Source of the DNA: Acidobacteriota bacterium
GTDB lineage: Bacteria; Acidobacteriota; Vicinamibacteria; Vicinamibacterales; 2-12-FULL-66-21
Direction: 5' to 3'
DNA length: 47,584 nt
NCBI GenBank assembly: GCA_003222675.1
Contig: QHWT01000081.1
Coordinates: 1 to 47,584, forward strand
Numbering within the stretch: the stretch's first letter is position 1; each line of letters begins with the position of its first letter. The translations under genes were made by a program, and so were the position numbers. Below, piece by piece: positions 32,378-39,307 of this stretch. The notes under the pieces are model-generated. The model was not told the origin of the DNA and ran no database searches. It saw only the letters and a list, made by a program, of their open reading frames with translations.

Positions 32378-33798
32378 TGGGGGCACGACCCGTTCTGCTC
32401 GTGATCGATGACGAGCCGGGCATGCTGGCCCTGGTCGAGCGGATCGTCCGTCCGACGGGATTCGAGCTGGTTCTGCACACGAGCGCACGCGACGCGCTCG
32501 CGGGCCTGGCTGCGTCGCCGGCGGATGTCGCACTCATCGATCTCCAGATGCCCGAACTCGGCGGCCTCGACGTCCTCAAGGCGATTCGCGAGATCCAGCC
32601 GCAGTGCGGCGTGATTCTGATGACTGCACACGCAGCGGTCGACAGCGCGATCAACGCGGTCAAACTCGGCGCGCTCGACTACCTTTCGAAGCCGCTCGAT
32701 ATCGATCGACTTCGACAGCTGCTCTCCCAGGCGCGCGAAGACGCCGAGCGGCGCGCTGCGCTGCTCGCCGCCGAAAACCAGACCGCACATCGGCTCGAGC
32801 TGTGCGGGATGATCGGCCGGAGCGCCGTCATGCAGGAGCTGTTCGGATTGGTCCGGCGCATTGCGCCCCACGCCCGCACCGCGCTCGTCACCGGAGAGAC
32901 CGGCGCGGGCAAGGAAGGCATCGCGCGCGCGATTCACGAGCTCGGGCCGCGCCGGCAGCGCAAGTTCGTCACGATCAATTGCTCCGCGATCGTCGAAACC
33001 TTATTCGAGAGCGAGCTGTTCGGACACATGCGCGGCGCGTTTACAGGCGCAACCGACCACAAGGCCGGTCTGTTCGAGGCCGCTGATGGCGGCACTCTGT
33101 TCCTCGACGAGATCGGTGAACTGCCGGGTGCCGTGCAGGCAAAGCTGCTGCGCGTCATCGAGAACGGGGAAGTGCAGCGCGTCGGATCGATGCAACCAAA
33201 GAAGGTCGATGTTCGCATCGTCGCGGCCACCAACCGGCAGTTGAAGACGGAGGCGGATGCCGGCAGGTTCCGGAGCGATTTGTATTACCGGCTGAACGTC
33301 ATTGAACTCGCCGTGCCGCCGCTGCGCGAGCGTCTCCAGGATATCCCGTACCTCACCGCGGCGTTCGTCGAGGAATTCTCCGTCAAGTTCCACAAGCAGA
33401 TCGATGGCGTGAGCCCCGCCGCGGAGCGCACGTTGATGGAGGGGCGGTGGTCGGGAAATGTCCGCGAGCTGCGGAACGTGCTGGAGCGCGCCTGCATGCT
33501 GGCCGAAGGCCGAAGCCTGACCGAACGCGAGATCCAGTCCTCGATGCCGTCGACAACGGCCGCACCGCCACGCTCAACAGACAGCCTGGATAGGCGTCCC
33601 ACGCCGCCGCGATCGGACGACCTGGACGCGATCGAACGCGATCACATCATCCGCGTGCTTGCTGAGGAGAGAGGGAACAAGCGGGCCGCCGCCGAGCGGC
33701 TGGGCCTCAGTCGCCGCACGCTCTATCGACGGCTGGAGCGTCATCAGCTTGTACCGTCGCGCGACACCCTGGGAAGCGTCGGAAGTCCGGAGACCTGA
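32377..33798 (+). CDS. NtrC-family sigma54-dependent response regulator
   Basis: Transcription activator of 473 residues, last gene of the operon. The receiver (1-120) has LLVIDDEPGMLALVE, phosphoacceptor Asp55 in VALIDLQMPELGG and Lys in YLSKPLDID. The AAA+ domain (about 145-380) has Walker A GETGAGKE (173-180; Ala where Thr is common), the sigma54-contact loop GAFTGA (about 220-225), Walker B GGTLFLDEIGEL and sensor residues in RIVAATNRQL. The C-terminal Fis-type helix-turn-helix reads RAAAERLGLSRRTLYRRLERH. It should activate sigma54 promoters when phosphorylated, giving the operon a transcriptional output. The start ATG at 32377 shares its A with the upstream TGA. No clear -24/-12 promoter was found upstream of its own operon. 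Confidence 0.96.
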   Translation: MGARPVLLVIDDEPGMLALVERIVRPTGFELVLHTSARDALAGLAASPADVALIDLQMPELGGLDVLKAIREIQPQCGVILMTAHAAVDSAINAVKLGALDYLSKPLDIDRLRQLLSQAREDAERRAALLAAENQTAHRLELCGMIGRSAVMQELFGLVRRIAPHARTALVTGETGAGKEGIARAIHELGPRRQRKFVTINCSAIVETLFESELFGHMRGAFTGATDHKAGLFEAADGGTLFLDEIGELPGAVQAKLLRVIENGEVQRVGSMQPKKVDVRIVAATNRQLKTEADAGRFRSDLYYRLNVIELAVPPLRERLQDIPYLTAAFVEEFSVKFHKQIDGVSPAAERTLMEGRWSGNVRELRNVLERACMLAEGRSLTEREIQSSMPSTTAAPPRSTDSLDRRPTPPRSDDLDAIERDHIIRVLAEERGNKRAAAERLGLSRRTLYRRLERHQLVPSRDTLGSVGSPET

Positions 33799-33845
33799 AA
33801 CGCCGGCCGCATCGACCGCGTGGATTTCTGGTCACGGGCCGACCA

Positions 33846-34229
33846 CTAGATCTCGCCGGGAGCGATGCCGTCGAGCGCCTCGGGCAGAGGAATCGCACGG
33901 AATCGAATTCGCGTGCGCTCGCCGTTCGCGGCTTCGATCTCGAGCGCGCGCGCAGTTCCGCCACCACTCTGATCCACCCGAAGGCGCGTCGGCGTGTTGA
34001 CGTGGACCGTCCTGCTGTGCGAATCGGCCTGGAACTGGATCGCGATGCCGACCACTCGTCGCGCCTCCATTTCGGGCGTGACGGCACTGAGGGGCCGCTC
34101 CACGGCTTCGACGTGCCGTTCCCCGACGACATCGATGCGCTCCACCGTGGCCAGCCAGGCGCGATGGTCGTTGCTGAACTCCTGGAGCGCGGTTGGCCAC
34201 TCGCTCCGAGGAATATCGCGCACGCTCAT
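33846..34229 (-). CDS. DUF5335-like protein
   Basis: Protein of 127 residues, soluble, without signal peptide or membrane segment. The opening VRDIPRSEWPTALQEFSNDHRAWLATVERIDV and the pattern of beta-strands afterwards (VVGIAIQFQADSHSRTVHV, TRLRVDQSGGG, ALEIEAANGERTRIRFRAI) resemble the DUF5335 family as I recall it; no function is established. It is the last gene of the minus-strand cluster and its ATG overlaps the stop of the alpha/beta hydrolase. Being coupled to hydrolase, esterase-family and phosphoribosyltransferase genes suggests a shared stress-related role, but this is only association. Confidence 0.7.
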   Translation of the reverse strand: MSVRDIPRSEWPTALQEFSNDHRAWLATVERIDVVGERHVEAVERPLSAVTPEMEARRVVGIAIQFQADSHSRTVHVNTPTRLRVDQSGGGTARALEIEAANGERTRIRFRAIPLPEALDGIAPGEI

Positions 34230-34894
34230 GAGGGTGTCTCAGTGAGATAGCGCCGGCACCATTCCGTCGCAAGCCGCGAGACCTCCTCGAGCGCGCCGCG
34301 CTCCTCGAAGAGATGCGTGGCGCGCGGCACGATCGTCAATTCCACGTGCGCGCGCATCCGGCGCATCGCGTCACGGTTCATCTCGATCACCGGCTCGTCG
34401 TGCCCGCCGACGATCAGGAGCGTCGGCGCCTGCACGTGTGACAACGCGTCATCCGCCAGGTCGGGGCGTCCGCCGCGCGAGATCACCGCGCGCGTCAGCT
34501 CAGGACGCGCCGCCGCCGCAATGAGCGCAGCAGCGGCCCCGGTGCTTGCGCCAAACAGCGCGAGTGGCAGATGACTGGTCTCGCTTCGCGACCGCGCCCA
34601 GTCGCACGCGCCGACCACGCGGCTGCCCAGCCGCTCGATGTCGAATCGATACTGCCGTGTGCGTTCGTCGACCGCCTCCTCTTCGGGTGTGAGGAGATCG
34701 AGCAGCAGCGTCGCAAACCGGCTCGTCTCGAGGACGCCCGCGACCGAACGGTTTCGGGAGCTGAACCGGCTGCTGCCACTGCCGTGCGCAAAGATCACAA
34801 GACCAGCAGCGCGGTCCGGCACGCGGAGGTCCCCGTCGAGCGCGACGGAACAGGTCTCGATGCGAACCGATTCATGCACGGCAGCCTGTTTCAT
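34226..34894 (-). CDS. Alpha/beta hydrolase, dienelactone-hydrolase-like
   Basis: Cytosolic hydrolase of 222 residues. After an N-terminal strand (RIETCSVALDGDLRVPD), LVIFAHGSGSSRFSSRN provides the oxyanion-hole region. The nucleophile elbow is LALFGASTGAAAALIAAA, with Ser in G-A-S-T-G. The acid is likely Asp in LLIVGGHDEPVIEMN, and the catalytic His lies in IVPRATHLFEERGALEEV. The segment DLLTPEEEAVDERTRQYRFDI is characteristic of the group found beside phosphoribosyltransferases. Start ATG at 34894, preceded by GAGGG; an in-frame ATG at 34942 would run into the esterase-family gene. The stop overlaps the DUF5335-like start. Substrate unknown. Confidence 0.88.
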   Translation of the reverse strand: MKQAAVHESVRIETCSVALDGDLRVPDRAAGLVIFAHGSGSSRFSSRNRSVAGVLETSRFATLLLDLLTPEEEAVDERTRQYRFDIERLGSRVVGACDWARSRSETSHLPLALFGASTGAAAALIAAAARPELTRAVISRGGRPDLADDALSHVQAPTLLIVGGHDEPVIEMNRDAMRRMRAHVELTIVPRATHLFEERGALEEVSRLATEWCRRYLTETPS

Positions 34895-34901
34895 GGCACC
34901 C

Positions 34902-36474
34902 TCACATGCCCGACGGATACGTTTCGGGCAAATCGATCTCATCGTGCGCCCACTGTTCCAGCGGCTCGAGGGCGGAGGTCTCGTCGATGTGCAGGACCGC
35001 GTCGAACTGGTCCGGCAGCCTCGCGCGGAAGTAATGACTGAGACGCTCCGTCTCCGGGCGATAGATCACGCCGATCGCGCGTTCCAGGCGCGGCTCGCGC
35101 AACGCCTCCCGCATCGACGGCGCGCGCAGGAGCAGCAGGAAGCGTTCAAGGCCGACCTCGTGAAACAGGCGTTCGTGGCTTCCGGCGATGGACGGGCGAA
35201 CGCGTTTGCGCCGGGCGGGCTCGTCCCAGTTGGAGGCAGCGGTGACGGCGCCCGCATGCGTGGTGAACCCCACGAGAAATGCGTCCGGTCCGTACTTCTC
35301 GCGAACCAGCTGTCCGAGATTCAGCTCGCCGCCATCACCCATTTGTGTCGCGCGCGCATCGCCGAGATGCGAGTTGTGCGCCCAGACCACCGCCCGCGCC
35401 GTTCCCGACACCTGCCGGAGGTGCGCGAGCAGGGCCTCGAGCGTCTCCATCATGTGCGTATCGCGGAGGTTCCACGATTCGACGCGGCCGCCGAACATCG
35501 CGCGGTAGTACTCTTCGGCGTTGCGGACCAGTCGCGCGTTCTGCTCGGAACCTCCGCGATACGCACATGATGGAGACGCTCGAGGCCCTGCTCGCGCACC
35601 TCCGGCAGGTGTCGGGAACGGCGCGGGCGGTGGTCTGGGCGCACAACTCGCATCTCGGCGATGCGCGCGCGACACAAATGGGTGATGGCGGCGAGCTGAA
35701 TCTCGGACAGCTGGTTCGCGAGAAGTACGGACCGGACGCATTTCTCGTGGGGTTCACCACGCATGCGGGCGCCGTCACCGCTGCCTCCAACTGGGACGAG
35801 CCCGCCCGGCGCAAACGCGTTCGCCCGTCCCGCGCCGCGTATTCGGCCGCGCGTCGACGAAGATCCATCAGCTCCGCGACGACGTCGTTCTCGCACGACC
35901 TGGTGAGTCCGATGGTAGCGGCGTAGCCGTAGCCCTGCGTGTCCTCCCCGAAGTGTTCAAAGCACGAATAGCGATACCGCGCGCGCTCCGCCGCGATCGG
36001 ATCGACCTTGCGGAGATATGCCAGCACCGCCTCCATTGACGCGTGCATGCTGTACAGGTCCAGGCCGTAGAACCCCGCCTGTGACGGCGCCGCCTGGCTC
36101 GCATTGTGCGCGCGCAGCCATTCGACGAAGCTGACAACGTCGCGATTGCGCCACATCCATCGTGGAAAACGCGTGAAGTCGCCGAGCGCGCTCTCTGCGT
36201 CCCGTTCAGCCGCCGCGCGACGCACCCACCGGTTCACACGGTAGGCGTCCGGCCAGTCCGCTTCCACGGCGACCAGATTGAAACCTTTGCGGAGGACCAG
36301 CGCTTTGGTCAGCTCCGCGCGAATGTTATAGAAGTCGTGCGTGCCGTGCGTTGCTTCACCGATCAGCACGAGCCGCGAATCGCCGATGGCGTCCATGAGC
36401 GGCCCGAGACCATCAGGAGTGGGCTCGAACCAGAGCGCGTCGCGTCGAATGGCGTCAACAGCGCGATCGGCCAT
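34902..36474 (-). pseudogene. Erythromycin-esterase-family protein, broken by an inverted duplication
   Basis: The N-terminal part reads from the ATG at 36474: DSRLVLIGEATHGTHDFYNI carries the conserved GEATHGT motif, followed by NLVAVEADWPDAYRVNRWV and GFYGLDLYSMHASMEAVL. Family sequence stops at RRRAAEYAARDG near 35835. The C-terminal part resumes in another frame with EQNARLVRNAEEYYRAMFGG, then ARAVVWAHNSHLGDARATQM and LERFLLLLRAP, to a stop at 34902. Between them is a 284-bp inverted copy (35547-35830) of downstream coding sequence 35190-35473. About ten residues appear lost as well. Without this insert the protein would be about 430-440 residues, normal for the family. It is coupled (TGATG) to the phosphoribosyltransferase, a frequent partner. 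As written it cannot encode a full protein; an assembly chimera is possible. Confidence 0.85.
35190..35830. repeat. 284-bp inverted repeat with 73-bp spacer inside the esterase gene
   Basis: Left arm 35190-35473 and right arm 35547-35830 are reverse complements of each other and appear identical wherever I compared them; the same peptide (NLRDTHMMETLEALLAHL and on) is encoded by the left arm on the minus strand and by the right arm on the plus strand. The spacer 35474-35546 is normal esterase coding sequence. The outer junction has the short shared block GGACGGGCGA, compatible with template switching. Confidence 0.92.
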
Positions 36475-37163
36475 CAGTGGGATCTCCCGACGGTTTCACG
36501 GTCATGAAGCAGTTCGCGGACTTCCTGATCGGTTGTCTGGGAGAAATCGCGGTACCACTGGCCTACGGCGCTGAAGCGCTCCGGAACACGGGCGCAGACC
36601 ACCTCGTCGGCGATCGTTCGGAACTCCTCACACGTGTCAGGCGCGCCGACGGGGACCGCTACGACGATCCGGCTGGGCGCGCGAGCGCGCACAGCCTGCA
36701 CCGCCGCCTTCATTGTCGACCCCGTCGCCAGGCCATCGTCGATCAGCAACACGACTCGGCCGGAGAGTTCCGCCGCCTGTCGACCCTCACGGTAGACGCG
36801 CTCTCGTCGTTCGAGCTCCGCCTGTTCCTCACGCGCGGCCTCATCGATAATCGCATCCGGAATCCTGTACCACCTGACTACATCGTTGTTCAGGACGCGG
36901 ACACCGCCCGACGCGATCGCGCCCATCGCGAGCTCGCGATGACCTGGCAGGCCGAGCTTGCGTACGAGAAACACGTCAAGTGGGGCCGCGAGCGCGCGGG
37001 CGACTTCGTAGGCCACCGGAACGCCGCCTCGCGGTAACGCGAGCACGACAAGGTCAGTTCTGCCGGCGAAACGTTCGAGTCGCCGAGCGAGCTCCGCGCC
37101 TGCGTCGCGGCGGTTGGTGAATGGCTGTTGCTGCTCGAGGTGGTTAGAAGGCCTGGTACTCAT
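36474..37163 (-). CDS. Phosphoribosyltransferase-family protein
   Basis: Type I phosphoribosyltransferase-fold protein of 229 residues. The PRPP-binding motif is VVLLIDDGLATGSTMKAAV, with the two acidic residues followed by the loop. Upstream are FTNRRDAGAELARRLERF and VVLALPRGGVPVAYEVARAL, then VFLVRKLGLPGHRELAMGAI, all typical of the stand-alone group (often annotated as predicted phosphoribosyltransferase) that occurs beside or fused to erythromycin-esterase proteins. Start ATG at 37163 with GGTGAGGT upstream; a much longer open frame reaching 37778 is not coding. It is the first gene of the minus-strand cluster of four coupled genes. The base or substrate is unknown, and some members may not act on nucleobases. 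Confidence 0.9.
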   Translation of the reverse strand: MSTRPSNHLEQQQPFTNRRDAGAELARRLERFAGRTDLVVLALPRGGVPVAYEVARALAAPLDVFLVRKLGLPGHRELAMGAIASGGVRVLNNDVVRWYRIPDAIIDEAAREEQAELERRERVYREGRQAAELSGRVVLLIDDGLATGSTMKAAVQAVRARAPSRIVVAVPVGAPDTCEEFRTIADEVVCARVPERFSAVGQWYRDFSQTTDQEVRELLHDRETVGRSH

Positions 37164-37261
37164 GAGCCGTACCTCACCCTGATTGCCGATGGGGTGAATC
37201 CTATTGCAGTATTCACGCCGACGGCACCTGATGAGAGGAGACGAAGGTAACGGATCCACAC

Positions 37262-37360
37262 ACGAAGCAACGAAGAGAACGAACAAAACGAAGCCACTTC
37301 GTTTACTCTGTTTTGTTCGTTGCTTCGTTTTGACATCGGTTCTCTTCGTGCTGCTTCGTT
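37262..37360. repeat. Low-GC inverted repeat in a divergent promoter region
   Basis: The 337-bp gap between the leftward phosphoribosyltransferase and the rightward HEAT-repeat gene holds an AT-richer stretch built from CGAAGCAACGAA and its complement: ACGAAGCAACGAA (37262-37274) and ACAAAACGAAG on the left, CTGTTTTGTTCGTTGCTTCG on the right, and a third partial copy near 37345. The left arm has an 8-base insertion relative to the right. Composition differs clearly from both neighbours. It may be a small non-coding repeat that arrived from elsewhere; the remainder of the gap shows nothing recognisable. Confidence 0.55.
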
Positions 37361-37500
37361 TTGTGTCTGGGCACCAGATTGGTGAGCGGGCCGCCGAATT
37401 CGTAAGTTCAGAAACGGCCGTTTCGTGGCGACGGGCACCGCATTCGTGATTGGAAGCCCCGGCCTGGCGGCATTTGCCTTGCGTTGCACCGGATACCGTT

Positions 37501-38427
37501 GTGACTGCAGAGCCGCCCGATCCATTCGCCGGGCCCACGCAACCAGAAAAGCCAAGCGCGCGCGGCGCCGCTCTCGGCGCTGCCGGGATTCTGGTCGGAG
37601 CGCTCCTGCTGTTTCCCGCGACAGGTCGCGCGGCATGGGAGCAGATAGCGGAGTTCCTGAGTCTCAAAGGAAAGCCGGAACCGGCGTCTGCGAACGTCCT
37701 CTCCGAGCACGAGATCGAGGTGCTCGATTCCATGGCGCCACAGGAACAGGCGACGCTCCTGCTCGAGCGATCGATCAATCATTACCACGGCGCGAACGAT
37801 CAGATTGTCGCGCGCGTCGATCGATGGCGCGGCCGCATTACGCTGGACGCGCGCTTGAACAACCTGTTCGTCACCGGGATCAATTCTGACGACCTGCGCG
37901 TGCGCGCTGCCGCGATCGAGGTCGACATCGCCGCACGCAATCTCGAGAAATCGGACGCGACGGTCGACCGCCTCGAGACCATTGCCCGGACGGGGGAGCA
38001 GGGACCGCGCGCGAATGCCCTGTGGGATCTCGGACTGCTCGGCAGTCGCGGTGTGCAGCCAGGACGCATCAGCGACATCCTCCTCGGATCGATTCACGAT
38101 TCGAACGTCAACATCCGGTACTGGGCCGTCGAAGGGCTTGCGTACCTCGGGAGTGACGAGGCGGTCGAACCCCTGCTCCAGATCTTTCACGACGATCCGT
38201 CGCCAATGATTCGTGAACGCGCGGCCTGCGGCCTGGCCCAGTCAGGAATGCTGAGCGCTGTGCAGCGGCGTACGGCCGTGCCGCGCCTCCTGGATTTCGC
38301 CGAAGACTTTTCACTCGACGACCAGACCCGCAAGTGGGTGTTCCAGGCGCTCCGCGATATCACGGGCCAAAGCCTTCCACACGATCCCTCCGCCTGGCGG
38401 AGCTGGTACAACAGCACCGAACGGTAG
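37501..38427 (+). CDS. HEAT-repeat protein upstream of the formate dehydrogenase genes
   Basis: Protein of 308 residues starting at the GTG at 37501 (a TTG at 37450 would extend it). A proline-rich start is followed by a hydrophobic segment, GAALGAAGILVGALLLFPAT (about 22-42), probably a signal or membrane anchor. Helical repeats then dominate, with HEAT-like units such as DLRVRAAAIEVDIAARNLEK, VNIRYWAVEGLAYLGSDEAVEPLL and PMIRERAACGLAQSGML. Such repeats are protein-binding surfaces; PBS-lyase HEAT proteins often accompany redox complexes. It lies 39 bp before fdhE in the same direction, so it may help assemble or regulate the dehydrogenase, but no direct evidence exists. Confidence 0.8.
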   Translation: MTAEPPDPFAGPTQPEKPSARGAALGAAGILVGALLLFPATGRAAWEQIAEFLSLKGKPEPASANVLSEHEIEVLDSMAPQEQATLLLERSINHYHGANDQIVARVDRWRGRITLDARLNNLFVTGINSDDLRVRAAAIEVDIAARNLEKSDATVDRLETIARTGEQGPRANALWDLGLLGSRGVQPGRISDILLGSIHDSNVNIRYWAVEGLAYLGSDEAVEPLLQIFHDDPSPMIRERAACGLAQSGMLSAVQRRTAVPRLLDFAEDFSLDDQTRKWVFQALRDITGQSLPHDPSAWRSWYNSTER

Positions 38428-38466
38428 CACGCCAGTTACTTCAGCATCCTGCTAGACTCGGCAGCC

Positions 38467-39249
38467 ATGCGCGATTCGTGGCAGAAGCGAATCGACCGCG
38501 CGTCGGAGCTGGCCGCACGAGACGAGGCGGTGAGACCGCTGCTCGACGCCTACGGGCGTCTGCTCGTCCTCCAGCGGGACTGCTACGCATCGTTGCACGC
38601 ACATTCAGCGCGGCTGTCTGGTGCCCTCGAACGCGATCTGGCGACGGTGAGGGCGTGCGTTCCCCGAATCCTCAACGAGATCGCCAGGACCGGCCCGCCG
38701 CGCCTCGCGGAACAAGCGCGGCAGATGATCGACGGCGGCGAGTCGGCCATCGATTCAATGCTTCTCATGGGATGGCGGACGCCGTCGGACGAGCATTTCT
38801 TCGCCAAAGCCGTCTTGCAATCCTACGCGAACTGCCTTGCGACCGATGGTCTACACCCGATCGATCGCGATCTGCCGCGCGCCGACAACGTGTGCCCCTT
38901 CTGCGGCGGCGCGCCGCAGGTGTCGATTCTCCATCACGCGGCGGACACCGATGGCGGCGGCCGCGAACTGCTCTGTGCCACGTGCTTGACCACGTGGCCA
39001 TTCCGTCGCCTGCTGTGCGCGCGATGCGGCGAAGAGGACGAGCGGCAGCTCGGATATTTCCACTCGCCCGCGTACGATCACCTGCGCGTCGACGCGTGCG
39101 ACACGTGCAAGCACTATTTGAAATCCGTCGATCTCACCCGGCTCGGCCGTGCCGTCCCCATCGTCGACGAGGTCGCGGGGGCGCCGCTCGATCTCTGGGC
39201 GCGCGAGCGCGGGTACGAGAAGATTGAACTGAACCTTCTCGGGCTTTGA
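38467..39249 (+). CDS. fdhE: Formate dehydrogenase accessory protein FdhE
   Basis: Cytosolic maturation factor of 260 residues, needed in other bacteria to assemble membrane-bound formate dehydrogenases. The C-terminal half has four CxxC pairs, CPFC, CATC, CARC and CDTC, in the order expected for the rubredoxin-like metal-binding domains of FdhE. They lie in DNVCPFCGGAPQVSILHH, LLCATCLTTWPFRRLLCARC and VDACDTCKHYLKSVDLTR; the LKSVDLT and APLDLWARERGY endings are also family-typical. The N-terminal half is helical. It stands directly before the catalytic subunit gene, with a 58-bp gap that contains a strong Shine-Dalgarno for the latter. Confidence 0.95.
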   Translation: MRDSWQKRIDRASELAARDEAVRPLLDAYGRLLVLQRDCYASLHAHSARLSGALERDLATVRACVPRILNEIARTGPPRLAEQARQMIDGGESAIDSMLLMGWRTPSDEHFFAKAVLQSYANCLATDGLHPIDRDLPRADNVCPFCGGAPQVSILHHAADTDGGGRELLCATCLTTWPFRRLLCARCGEEDERQLGYFHSPAYDHLRVDACDTCKHYLKSVDLTRLGRAVPIVDEVAGAPLDLWARERGYEKIELNLLGL

Positions 39250-39307
39250 CGAGACGCTTTGTGGTATGTTGATCGAAGCCCTTGGTCGTCGTGTCTCGGA
39301 GGAGCAG

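Noticed and set aside
35279-35926. Plus-strand 215-codon frame resembling the esterase
   Set aside because: It is created by the inverted arm and is not an independent gene.
34902-36474. Macrolide resistance by erythromycin esterase
   Set aside because: Family membership does not show this activity, and the gene is interrupted here.
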